DNA from: Haematococcus lacustris
Taxonomy: Eukaryota > Chlorophyta > Chlorophyceae > Chlamydomonadales > Haematococcaceae
Direction of reading: 5' to 3'
DNA length: 64,000 nt
Assembly: GCA_030144725.1 (NCBI GenBank)
Contig: JASKMD010000009.1
Span: 2,202,497-2,266,496, forward strand
Shown: positions 21,740 to 47,300 of the stretch, piece after piece
How positions within the stretch are numbered: the first letter of the stretch is position 1
Layout: every line of letters begins with the position of its first letter
Notes under the pieces: model-generated
What the model saw: only the letters and a program-made list of their open reading frames with translations
Told to the model about the DNA's origin: nothing
Databases searched by the model: none
Program-made: the position numbers and the translations under genes

Positions 21740-21750
21740 CAAGGCCATCT

Positions 21751-22420
21751 ATCTATACTATTAAAACTGCTAGGGGGGGGGGTCGGCGGAACGGCCTGCG
21801 ATTGCGCGCACAGCCTCGCAATAATTATGTAAGGACTCCCTCCGCACAGAATCGCGAAAGATGCACTGTGCCGTGAGATCGACTTCCGATCTGCGGTTCT
21901 AACGCCCCACAAATAGTAGCTACCAGCGAACCTGGCTCAGCAAACGATGGCGATGCAGCCAGCGCAGAGATAGTTCAAAGTCGGCGGACGGTCAAAAAGT
22001 CAAACGGTTCACAGCCAAAAAGTCAAACGAGTCAGGTCCAACGATGGCTGCGGCCACATTTGGCTGCGGCTGCTGACGAGCTACAGCGTAGCCAGCTGTA
22101 ATAGCCTTCTCATGCGACCCTCCTCCGTGCCACTATAACAGGCTGGATGATTGCAGTTGGCCTTCAAGCCGTGCCATGCCACGCTGTAACGATGGGGCTT
22201 TGTACGTAGCGTACATATACGTATACGTAGCGTACCCCGAATACCAAAGGTTTGACCGTGATAGTGCAAAGGGTGCAGGCGCACAATCCACCGTAACTGC
22301 GGTGTGTCCGTAATCGCGGGTCAAATGCAAGTCGCTGCGATATGCAGCCAGCCAGCCATGACAGTCATTGCACGGGAACAACCTGATGCATACGAGGAAT
22401 GTGGCGACGAGACCCGGACA
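21751..22420. other. Unique flank of the LINE array
   Basis: Composition drops from G-rich to near balanced. It contains the near-tandem motif AAAAAGTCAAACG (twice, about 21992-22028). No coding region was recognised. The short minus-strand open frame over 22081-22284 has no family features. Confidence 0.6.
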
Positions 22421-23500
22421 TGGCAGCCGGGCAGCCGGTCAGGGTAGGGCAGCAGCAGGGCAGCCGGGCAGCCATCAGGGTAGGGCAGCAGCAGCGCATC
22501 AGGGCAGCCGGTCAGGGTAGGGAAGCAGCAGGGCAGCCGGGAAGCCGGTCATGGTAGGGCAGCAGCAGGGCAACAAGTCAGGGTAGGGCTGCAGCCGGGC
22601 AGGGTAGGGCAGCAGCAAGGCAGCCGGTCAGGGTAGGGCAGCAGCAGGGCATCAGGGCAGCCGGTCAGGGTAGGGCAGCAGCAGGGCAGCCGGGAAGCCG
22701 GTCAGGGTAGGGCAGCAGCAGGGCAGCCGGGAAGCCGGTCAGAGTAGGGCAGCAGCAGGGCAACAAGTCAGGGTAGGGCAGCAGCCGGGCAGGGTAGGGC
22801 AGCAGCAGGGCATCAGGGCAGCCGGTCAGGGTAGGGCAGCAGAAGGGCAGCAGGGCAGCCGGTCAGGGTAGGGAAGCAGCAGGGCAGCCGGGAAGCCGGT
22901 CATGGTAGGGCAGCAGCAGGGCAACAAGTCAGGGTAGGGCTGCAGCCGGGCAGGGTAGGGCAGCAGCAAGGCAGCCGGTCAGGGTAGGGCAGCAGCAGGG
23001 CATCAGGGCAGCCGGTCAGGGTAGGGCAGCAGCAGGGCAGCCGGGAAGCCGGTCAGGGTAGGGCAGCAGCAGGGCATCAGGGCAGCCGGTCAGGGTAGGG
23101 CAGCAGAAGGGCAGCAGGGCAGCCGGTCAGGGTAGGGAAGCAGCAGGGCAGCCGGGAAGCCGGTCATGGTAGGGCAGCAGCAGGGCAACAAGTCAGGGTA
23201 GGGCTGCAGCCGGGCAGGGTAGGGCAGCAGCAAGGCAGCCGGTCAGGGTAGGGCAGCAGCAGGGCATCAGGGCAGCCGGTCAGGGTAGGGCAGCAGCAGG
23301 GCAGCCGGGAAGCCGGTCAGGGTAGGGCAGCAGCAGGGCAGCCGGGAAGCCGGTCATGGTAGGGCAGCAGCAGGGCAACAAGTCAGGGTAGGGCTGCAGC
23401 CGGGCAGGGTAGGGCAGCAGCAAGGCAGCCGGTCAGGGTAGGGCAGCAGCAGGGCATCAGGGCAGCCGGTCAGGGTAGGGCAGCAGCAGGGCAGCCGGGA
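22421..23500 (+). repeat. G-rich minisatellite (GGTCAGGGTAGGGCAGCAGCA family)
   Basis: Irregular tandem repeat built from modules such as CAGCCGGTCAGGGTAGGG, CAGCAGCAGGG, CATCAGGG, CAACAAGT and GAAGCCGG. A longer module order recurs at about 22510, 22860 and 23126, which suggests a higher-order repeat. It runs into the assembly gap, so its length is unknown. Confidence 0.9.
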
Positions 23501-24000
23501 NNNNNNNNNNNNNNNNNNNNNNNNNNNNNNNNNNNNNNNNNNNNNNNNNNNNNNNNNNNNNNNNNNNNNNNNNNNNNNNNNNNNNNNNNNNNNNNNNNNN
23601 NNNNNNNNNNNNNNNNNNNNNNNNNNNNNNNNNNNNNNNNNNNNNNNNNNNNNNNNNNNNNNNNNNNNNNNNNNNNNNNNNNNNNNNNNNNNNNNNNNNN
23701 NNNNNNNNNNNNNNNNNNNNNNNNNNNNNNNNNNNNNNNNNNNNNNNNNNNNNNNNNNNNNNNNNNNNNNNNNNNNNNNNNNNNNNNNNNNNNNNNNNNN
23801 NNNNNNNNNNNNNNNNNNNNNNNNNNNNNNNNNNNNNNNNNNNNNNNNNNNNNNNNNNNNNNNNNNNNNNNNNNNNNNNNNNNNNNNNNNNNNNNNNNNN
23901 NNNNNNNNNNNNNNNNNNNNNNNNNNNNNNNNNNNNNNNNNNNNNNNNNNNNNNNNNNNNNNNNNNNNNNNNNNNNNNNNNNNNNNNNNNNNNNNNNNNN
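23501..24000. other. Assembly gap (500 N)
   Basis: Exactly 500 N, probably a placeholder of unknown true size. The sequence after it is not the minisatellite. Confidence 0.99.
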
Positions 24001-24314
24001 GCCTCTGCACCTGAGTCAGCCTGCTCCTGTAACAGCGCATGCCATGTTACCTCGCCACCACTGCTGCCTGTGCCGCCGATCTTGTGCCCCACGCTGCTCT
24101 ACCCCAGCTCCTTCTGCCCCTGCCTAACGCTCATTCCCTCGGACAGGCCTTGTTCACACCTCACACCCTTGCCGCCCTTGCAATGCGCACCTTGCACTTG
24201 CAGCCATCTCTCTCCACCTCTCCCCCCACCCTCTGCTGCCTGCCACCTTCTGCCCTCCTCCTCCACAGCTTTCCTACGATGTCTGCCCCTCACCTGCTGC
24301 CCCTCACCTGCAGC
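24001..24314. other. C-rich stretch without a recognised gene
   Basis: Pyrimidine-rich on the + strand and ending in CCCCTCACCTGCAG, which looks like a 3' splice site before 24315. It may be intronic to the following ankyrin-like remnant. Confidence 0.4.
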
Positions 24315-25160
24315 TGCACATCATGGCTGCTGAGGCGGACATCAAAGGGTTGCGGCTGCTGTTGGAAGGTTGGAGGGGGCCATGGTGGACACCAAAGACA
24401 GGTGAGCTAAAGGCATGCTTAGCAGCCGGTGTGCCCAGCGCCCTCTCACCCGGTGCTCTCTGGCACACTGCAGCCTCGCAGACCCCTGGCAGATGGCCCA
24501 ACGGTGGTGCATGCATGCATGCATGGAACATACGCACATGCACTTTGGTGCACTTTGGCACAATCATCCTGTGCTGCTTATGGCCACAACGGGAACTGAA
24601 GGATAGTTTGACATGCTTTCACACAGTTGTGAATGTCAGACTGGTATGGACTGAACCTCACCATCAGGTGGACCTGTCACAAGGGTTCCTGTTGTGGTGG
24701 TGAGGAGAGCAGTTCGTATATGTGTGAACAGTATATGTGTGAGCTGCAATGACACTGACGGTGCCAAACTTTGATGGATCACAAGCTCAGCAGCGAACGT
24801 GGGCCTCCGTGGCCGCAGGTGGGGGCCACACCGCCCTGGACGAGGCGAAGCGATGTGAACGCTAGCCCGGTCATCGCCTACCTCGCACCGCTCATGCTCC
24901 TTGCCGCGGAGGTGAGTGAGCTGCACGGCGCACGGCCCCTAAAGCCAGCCGCATCTTGATAGTGTGACACAGCGCTGACCCTGCGAAACACTGTGGGCAT
25001 TGTCGCGCCGTGGCCGCACAACGCAGGGGAAGATCCGTTGCGCCGCGAAGCCTATGGCCCCACGGCTGCAGGTACTCATGGCCACGCAGCCCGCGCTGCT
25101 GCTGACGGCGGGCTTCCCGCGGCTCTACTTGACGCCCGGGGCCTCGCAGGTGTGACCTGT
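24315..25160 (+). pseudogene. Ankyrin-repeat-like exon remnants, frameshifted
   Basis: Three candidate exons are visible. At 24315-24401: AAEADIKGLRLLLEG, then after a 2-base slip GGAMVDTKD, then a GTGAGC donor. At about 24820-24901: a GGHTALDEAKRCER block in one frame and SPVIAYLAPLM in the next, separated by one base and followed by GTGAGT. At about 25072-25148: an Ala/Leu-rich segment bounded by GCAG and GTGTGA. The order A..xD..~LL..G, D..G.TALD.A and VI.YL fits ankyrin repeats. Frames do not join, so this is a degraded gene or my exon limits are wrong. Upstream exons may lie in the gap. Confidence 0.4.
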
Positions 25161-26517
25161 CGCAAGTATAACCCGCGGCCCACTGATATGTAGGCCCTGG
25201 GTTAGAAGAGCCTGTATTCGCTGACCGCCGGACTCCGCTCAGCTTCGCGCAGTGCACGATGCGTCACATGTTCAAGGTGGTCAAGTGTTGTACATCCTTA
25301 GTACTGCACAAAAGCGGGGTGGTCAACCACCTGCGCCACTGCGTGCCTGATGCCTGATGCCATTGCCCTGTGCATTCTAGTCCAATAAGGGCGTGCACGC
25401 GTATCACCACATGTTCAGAGGCTCTGCCTGCAGCACTTTGATATTAGAAACTGGACGCCATCCTCCATGCCCATTCCAGTTATAGCTAATGCCCCATCAC
25501 TTGAAAGTAGTAAGCTGTTGGCAGCTGAATGGCCCTGTGTCTTTTCAATGACCACAGCAACACCCCACAGCACCAGCTCAGTACAAATTCAATTGTGCAT
25601 GAATGCATGGAACACAGGTACACAATATGCTACATGCTGTTCCTATGTGCTACACATGTTGCATCCTAACTTTAGCTGTGAGTGGAGGAATGGTTGGGTG
25701 GTAGGCCATGTTAGGTGGAGGCCTAGGCACACCCCCTCCCCCAATGGCGGGGCCCACAGCCTTGGGGGGTTGTGTATGGCAGCATGCACTTCTCAGAACA
25801 TATCGAGTACTGTGGTTTGCTTGACATGCATCGGTGATGATGTAAAATGACCTCTTCTGCGTTAAGGTATGCCACGATGACATGGTTGCCTAGCCTCTAG
25901 CCCCCAATAGAGCGTGACCCGGAATGTTAAACCATCTTTAACCATCTTTAACCAAGGGGAAAAGTTTAACCAATCTTTAACACAACCGCCATGGTCGCAC
26001 TCCGTAGCCGTGATGGAAGGCGAAGCAACCGCGATGGCTAATGGCTACACTCCGACCCCTACTGCGGCTCTTGTCGGTGCATGTCTCAACATGCGCATCG
26101 GAACGCACATCAGCCCGAGCAGCCCGCTAGCCTCGCGCTGGTGAGCTGCACCGCTCTGCGAAAGAGTCGCTGTAAAACTCTTAAAGATCAGTAAGATCGG
26201 GGGTAACCAACTGGTCGGCTTACTATCGCCAAACCCCAATTGCACTCCGGGTCGTCATGGTGTTAGGCTGGACTGGACTTAAAGGCCCAAAACATCAGGA
26301 AGTTAGTTTAACCAGTCGCGCTCTAGCCCCAAAGGCCTGAACACATGCGACATGCATTTCACTGCACTAACTTTTCAACTGCAAACGTTTGGTGATTGTC
26401 AAGAGGAGTGGAGTGAGCGCGGCAGGTGTCGGTGCGGAGTCGACAGTCCTTGCGCCGATCACGATCATTCTATTGGCGAACCTGCACCCTCACTCCACCT
26501 TCCATATGCGCATAAAG
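25161..26517. other. No gene recognised downstream of the protease gene
   Basis: Near-balanced composition with repeated TTTAACCATC/TTTAACCAA motifs (25928-25980). TAGAGCG(T/C)GAC occurs at about 25910 on + and about 26322 on minus, perhaps ends of a degraded element. No coding region is supported. Confidence 0.4.
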
Positions 26518-26522
26518 TTACA
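26518..26522 (-). terminator. TGTAA poly(A) signal of the protease gene
   Basis: Minus-strand TGTAA 108 bases downstream of the protease stop codon, consistent with the chlorophyte polyadenylation signal. Confidence 0.55.
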
Positions 26523-26629
26523 AGCTTTGCAACAAGCGCATGTAGGTTGTGTCTGTCGCAAGCTCCACAATGGTAGCCAGTCTCAGTCACGGTCACTCTT
26601 CCTTGCGCTGACGGCGCGCCGGACCCACG

Positions 26630-41126
<14,497 letters not shown>

Positions 41127-41312
41127 ACTGATAAGCGGGTGCGATTGCAAGCTGTCTATGATACAGCCTCGCCGGTACAATAGCTTGCATGTTTTTCCTG
41201 CTTCTACGTTCATGCAGCCATGCCAAGCCAATATAACCTTTTAGCTAATAGAGCACCACGCCTACACTCCTGACAGTGCTACAAGCTATAACATCACAGC
41301 AGCACGCCCTAC
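41127..41312. other. Intergenic region between SHIPPO gene end and protease start
   Basis: Only 186 bp separate the SHIPPO stop codon (41313) from the tentative protease ATG (41126). Both genes are on the minus strand, so this must hold the SHIPPO 3' UTR and protease promoter, unless the protease starts elsewhere. No TGTAA or TATA box was seen. Confidence 0.5.
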
Positions 41313-44300
41313 TCATTTGTGTTTTGAACTAGGGTTCGCTAGGGCGGCCATCCGCTGCCTTGCTACGTCAGGTGCGCTGCCCCCGCGCGATGCTGCCTGC
41401 GCGAACGAAAACTTCGCGGTGGGTGCGGTATTGCCCGGCAGTAAGGTGGGGAAAGCAAAGTCGACCTGGCTTGCACTCGGCAGCTGCACAGACTGCACTG
41501 CGCCTGCACCGCCGGCTGCTTGCACGTTGCCAGCAGCCACGTCTTTTGCTCGCTGTGTTGCGGTCTCTGACTGCAGCCGTTCGATATTCCCGGGCTGCTG
41601 AGCAGCGGAGGCCGCGGCAGCGCGAGGGGCCACTGCGCGACCAGCGCTTCTTGAGCGTCGCGCTAACGTAGCCGCCGCTGCCGATGATTGCTCAACGCGT
41701 GTGGGTTGAGGCGGCGGTGGCGGCACATACACAAAGGAGCTCCCTGCGGGTTGCGAGGCGTAGCGCGCAAGCAGGCTGGCTGATGCACTGCTAGGTGCTT
41801 GCCGAGACAAGGGCTGGCTCGCTGGCACGCCCACGCCCCGGGCCGCGTCTCTTTGTGGCCGAGCCCTCGAGGCCGACGTAGCCCGCCGCTCGGCATGGAG
41901 TGGTGGCCGCTGCTGCTGGCCTGCATGGGCAGAGGTGCGAAACCGAGGGTTCACAATAACACATGGTGATATCGAGCATCCCATCTCACTCTTATCCCAG
42001 TGCATCCACCCGCACCCCTACTCCCAACCCTGCCTGTCCACTACACCCATGACGCTGGCCTTGCCGAGCCGAGCCCTGGCCTTGCCCACCACACACACAC
42101 CTGACACGGTAGTAGCCAGGCAAACATCGTCCACCCACCACTCAGACCCCTAGCCCTCACAGCCAGCCAAACCAGACCCGCCTGGCCAACCAGCCAAACC
42201 AGACCCACCGGCCAAAGCAGCCACACCAGCCAGCCAGACCAGCTACATCACGCACCTAGCAGGGCGCTGCGCTGCTCTGTCGAGTCCCTGAAGTGTGTGC
42301 CGCCGCTGAAGCTGACGTGCTTCCGTGGCCCGCTTGATGCGGCTGCAGCACCTCCAAAGGGAAGGATTCCCACAGCTGCTGTGCCAGGCACTGTGTACTG
42401 ACCTGCAGGGGGCAGCACATGCAGCTGCTCCCTGCCGGCTGGCCTTCACAAGGACCCAACCTGCTCAGCCACACAATCTACTACTGGACCTGATAGGATG
42501 GACATGACGCTGCCACAGGGATTGCCAGACACCAGCAGCCATGCACTCATCCCCAGAGAGGCCAGGTGGTCGGCGTGTCTACTACTACTAAGAGGTGTCT
42601 CTCCGCCATGAGTAGGGCAGGGGGTCAGGGTGCCATCATCACCATCATGATGATCATCATCATCATGACACAGACAGTCTCTCCACACTCACTCACACTC
42701 AGATCCTCAGTGCCCCATTCACATGTCCCTGTCGATCAGCATAGCCTTAGATCCAGGAGGGAAGCTGGCACTCTGCCCCTGCCTCTGCCCCTGCCCCTGC
42801 CTCAGCCCCTGCCCCTGCCTCAGCCCCTGCTCTTGGCCCTGGTGCACCGTGGACGTGACAAGCGGTCTTGCCAGGCGGCAGGCAGAGGCATTGGGACATG
42901 AGCCACACCAGCAACCAGCCAGCGGACAGCTTCACACAGCCGCTCCTTACCTGCCTGCCTGCCTCCATAGGCAGTCACACTGCCCCCCTCCACAGCCCAG
43001 CCCTCACCTGGCCCGGGCTGCATTGCAGGCACTGCATCCACCAGCTTTGGCGCTAGTGTCCATGCCGGCCCAGAGGGTGGGGCTGGCCAGGGGGTGGTGT
43101 CGGTGGGGCCCAGGGTTGATGCGCCACCAGCTGCAGTGCCGCCGCTGCCGCCCACCCTACGGTTCCAGCCAAGGTGTAACCTCTTACCCCCCTACACACA
43201 TGAGCACACTTTGAATACACACACTCTCACACATCATATCTATAAGGTGAGGATAAGTGGCTTTGCTGTTCCACGTCCTGTGCAACTCTTTCCAGTGCAA
43301 GGGGGGGGATGGGGAAACGGGGTCGCAGGGAAGAAGAGGAAACAATGGCCAAAGCTCTTTCATGCTTACTGCCTGCCGTTCCCAGTTTTGAGCTGGCCAT
43401 GCCCTTGCCCCTTCCCTCCCTTGATAGTCTATGTGCCCCAACCTGGCAGCGAAGGTGAACGCCGGCCCAGCTGTTCCAGGGTCCTGGTAGTACTGGCCAG
43501 GATCGGGCCCGGCCGCTGCCTGCCTGCCCTTCTTCTTCCCCAGCAGCTCCCTCAGCCGCGCCCCCAGGCTAAAGGCCGTGCCACTGGGCGCAGGGTACAG
43601 CCGCTGATGCTCCCCAGGCCCAGGATTCTGCACCACCACAGCCCAGGGGCGTGGCTTAGGGGTGACCACACCTCAAGGGCGGGGCTCAGAGGTGACCACA
43701 CCTCAGGGCGGGAGCACAGGCGCGACCACAGCCCAGGAATACAGCACAGTTTACAGAGGTGAGAGGACAGGTTCCAGGTCACAGCCGCAGTGGTGGTGGC
43801 AGCCGCAGTGGTGCAGCCTTGCCGTGGCCACAGCACAGCGGCTGTTTCCACACTGGTAGCGGCAGCCGCCACAGCAATGAGAGACAGAGCAGTAGCTGGA
43901 ACCACACAGGGGCACAGCACAGCGGGTGGTACCGCACAGCAGCAAGGGGAGTCACAGCAGCAATGAGAGTCATAGCAGTAGGTGGAACCGCACAGCTGCC
44001 CAGGTCACAGACGGGAGGCAGCGAGCCCCTGCCCGCCCTGGGACTTGCTCGCCATGACATGGACATAGTATCAGCAGCAGGGTCCATACCCTGCTGCTGA
44101 TACAGCAGGGTGCGCAGGCACTCACTGGCAGGGTCAGGCGGGGGTCAGGCTCGGTGCGCTTGGCACCCAGAGTGAAGGCAGGGCCCAGGGGGCCGGCGGT
44201 CTCAGGCACTCCATAGTCGCCTGGGGCTGGGGAGGAGTCAGCCGTGCTTTTAGGGGGCGGCAGCTTGGCACCCAGGCTGAAGGCCGGTCCTCCTGCACCT

Positions 44301-47300
44301 GTCAGCAGCCAGGTGTGCTGCGAGGTGGGGGCTTGGAGGGTGCTAATGATAAAACAAACCCTTAAAAAGACACTAAAACACTAAGGAGGGTGCGGAGGTC
44401 CTCATAGTGCAGGCCTGCCCAGTGTTGAGGTAAGGGCCACAGCTCAGCGTTTAGTCTTCCTTCCCTCCCTTGACCCCTAGCTGGCAGGGAGATCAGGGGT
44501 TAGTGAATCGAACTGAAAAAGGCTGGGGAGGGCTGGGCAGGGGCACGTGACAGGGGTGGGTGGGACGCGGACACTTGTGGTGGAAGGTGAGGAGGCTGTC
44601 TGGCAGAGCATTGGTGCAGCATTGGTTACTGTGGTGCCCAAAGTGTTCAGAGTGCAGTCTTCCTTCCCACCCAAGCGCAAGGCACATGCAGGAGGGTTAT
44701 CAATAAGAAACACATATACAGGCAGTTGTGGCCAGAGACCCTGCAGCTGCAGGTGACCCAACAGGGCTGCTGGCAGCTCCCGACACAGTGTGACCACAGT
44801 GTGCAGGTGCTAATGTGACCGCTGTGTGACCACAGTGGGTGTTAACGGTGTGTAGGTGCCGGTGTGACGACAGTGTGACCACTGTGTGTGACCACAATGT
44901 GTATCAACGGTGCCAGTGTAAGACATGTGACATCTCCAGGAGCATACCGATGGCAGTGGGTGCGTCGTACTCTCCAGGCCCAGGGGCGTCAGCCCCCGCC
45001 CCCTTCAGGGCCAGTGCTGTGCGGGCGCCCAGGCTGTATGCTGGTCCACTGGGTGAGGGCGGGTCAGCGTACTCGCCTGGTGGTGGTGGCAGGTGGTGGC
45101 ATCAGGGCAGCAAAGGATGATACGCGTCAGGGGGAGAGAGATGAGGAGGCTGGGGGTCAGGGTGCAGTGTGGCATACATATGGGCTGGTAACAGGTGGGG
45201 TCCCAGGCTCCGGGGGGTCAGGATGCAGTGGAAGGAGGCAGCGAGTAGGCTAGGCGGTGGCACTCAGGCGGTGGCCAAGCCAAGATTTGCTGTATGAGGC
45301 CTGCTTGAGGCCTGCTTGAGGCCTGCTATGCGGCCGTTCCCTGCCCGTGCTACCATACACGCTTTTCCAGCAACACAGTCCAGTTCGTTTGCAGAGACGC
45401 AGCTTTAACGTCAGCCGCCACACAACATAGTCAGGAGGCAACGTGACAGCCATTACATGGACTGCCAGCACCGCAGCAAACCCCAGTGACAGCGCGCTAA
45501 GGAGGTAAGGGTGGCTGCAACAAAGCTTCGGCGCCTATGGAGCCCGGGTCAGAGGTGGGTGTTCCAGGCTGAGGGCTGTACCGTGTTCATGGCATTCGCC
45601 TGCCGGCATTGCTGCAACCCACGCATTCGAAGGTGTGTGTGGTGTATACACAGAGAGTTGCCTGATTCCGGCAACCCCGTTTCTTGTGTACTCTTATTTC
45701 TTCCCAACAATGCTGATACTGGTGGCATGCCGGTAGCATGGGGCTGTCCGCAGCAGGTGCAGGAGAGACCCAAGAAACGAGTGTGGATCACGGCTTTGGC
45801 TCCAGGGCCAGAGCCAGGGCGGCGAGTTATTGGTTATGGAGCCGGTATGGGTAGGTGGATGGGTGTAGTCATGGGAAGCGGGAGTGACCATAGCAGGCGC
45901 AAGGTGAGGAGCCGGGAAGGCAGGGCAGGGCAGGGGCCTCAGGGCCAGTGGTCCCAGGGGCCAGGGCAGTGTTGGCAGGCTTTGCTGATCGAGGAGAGCC
46001 TTGCTGATCATATCCTAGCAGGCTGGCAGGCAGGCTGGAGGACCCACCTGGCCCTGGTCCTGGCTGGGGCCCCTGGGTCCAGGCTGAGCCCCTGGTGCGC
46101 TCCCTGAAGGTGAAGGCGGGGCCTCCAGCGCCCACCAGGCCCTGCAGCCACCCGGCAGCAGCGGCAGGCAGCAGCACTGTGAGCGAGGTGGCAGCAGCAG
46201 GCAGCAGCCCGCCCTGTGCCCTGTGCCAGAGCGTGGTGGTGGCAGCAGCAGGCATTCACCACTGCTACCGCTGCGCTACCATCACCACAGGAAGTGCCAG
46301 AAGCAGCGGGCAAGCCAGGTTGTGCTGAGAGGTGGGCTGGAAAATGGGGCTGAGAGAGCAGAGGCTGCGCTACACAGGGCACTAGGCACTGCCTGCCTGA
46401 CCCTGGCCCTGACAATAAGGCATAAGGTGTGGGTGTGGCCCCACCACCAGGTCCAACTCTCAGCTGAGGGCGCTCACCTGAGGGCTGCACCTGAGGGCTG
46501 CACCTGAGGGCTGCACCTGAGGGCTGCACCTGAGGGCTGCACCTGAGGGCTGCACCTGAGGGCTGCACCTGAGGGCTGCACCTGAGGGCTGCACCTGAGG
46601 GCTGCACCTGAGGGCTGCACCTGAGGGCTGCACCTGAGGCCTGCACCTGAGGCCTGCACCTGAGGGCTGCACCTGAGGCCTGCACCTGAGGCCTGCACCT
46701 GAGGGCTGCACCTGAGGGCTGCACCTGAGGGCTGCACCTGAGGCCTGCACCTGAGGCCTGCACCTGAGGCCTGCACCTGAGGGCTACCCGGCTAAGGACT
46801 GAGGGCCTGCCCGGCTGAGGGCTCAGGGCCTGCACCTGAGGGCCTGGCCTGCCCAGCTGAGGCCCAGGCCTGCATCTGAAGCCTGAGGGTTGCACCTGAG
46901 GGCTGTGCGGGGGCTAGGGCTGGCCACTACAGGGCCCTGGGCTGGTGGCGCTGCGCCCTACAGCATACAGAGGTGGACCCTTGACCCTGATTCCGAGGAG
47001 GCGGTTGAGCCCAGCCTCCCAGCCCAGTCACAACAACTCAAGGCAGGCATGGCGCATAGGTATGCCCAGGCAAACAGGGCTCTGAGCCTGACCAGGTTTT
47101 GCTGGCAGGAACCAGTGCTGAAACCAGCATGTAGCTAAGACCCTGTTGCCTAGGGCTCTTGCCAGGTGTCAAAGAACAGGTCTCTAAGCCAGGGTGGTGA
47201 GAGGGGACCAGGTACAGAGCCAGGCCATGGACTCTGAAAGTAAGAGCGAGCACCTCAAATACTGCCTGTGACACAGCCTGCATCCAGGACCTACCCTTAA

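Larger units (their letters stand above)
1..21750 (+). repeat. Tandem array of an L1-type LINE, ~5.3 kb period
   Basis: Five consecutive units of one LINE lie head to tail: partial U0 (1-2632), complete U1 (2633-7840), U2 (7841-13131), U3 (13132-18449) and truncated U4 (18450-21750). Endonuclease start codons are at 4184, 9475, 14793 and 20120, giving spacings of 5291, 5318 and 5327 bp. Most of the spacing difference comes from a (GGGGCT)n tract that grows from 101 to 167 bp. Units are near-identical, and every junction is the same (C-run, AAAA, CAGGGGCTAG). The right edge is at 21750 inside ORF2, where homology stops abruptly; the left edge is outside the window. Identical junctions and shared variants favour array growth by duplication or unequal exchange over independent retrotransposition. 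Confidence 0.93.
18450..21750 (+). mobile_element. LINE unit U4 (truncated inside ORF2)
   Basis: The unit starts like U2 and U3 but homology to the other units ends after AAGGCCATCT at 21750, inside the ORF2 C-terminal region. The flank continues ATCTATACTATT, so ATCT is present twice at the junction. The 5' half is variant type A (like U1), with extra private changes near 19145-19152, 20549 and 20647. Confidence 0.85.

Noticed and set aside
22421..23500. CRISPR-like array
   Set aside because: Modules are variable, overlapping and G-rich with no unique spacers; the genome is eukaryotic.
23354..24092. Minus-strand frames that span the N gap
   Set aside because: Open only because N codons are not stops; flanked by minisatellite sequence.
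45511..46107. 198-codon plus-strand frame opposite the SHIPPO gene
   Set aside because: Low-complexity, overlaps a true minus-strand exon and has no family features.
46008..46895. Minus-strand frames with repeated Q-A/P-S-G-A-A-L-R-C
   Set aside because: Translation of the 13 bp minisatellite; only the SHIPPO exon 46141-46048 is supported.
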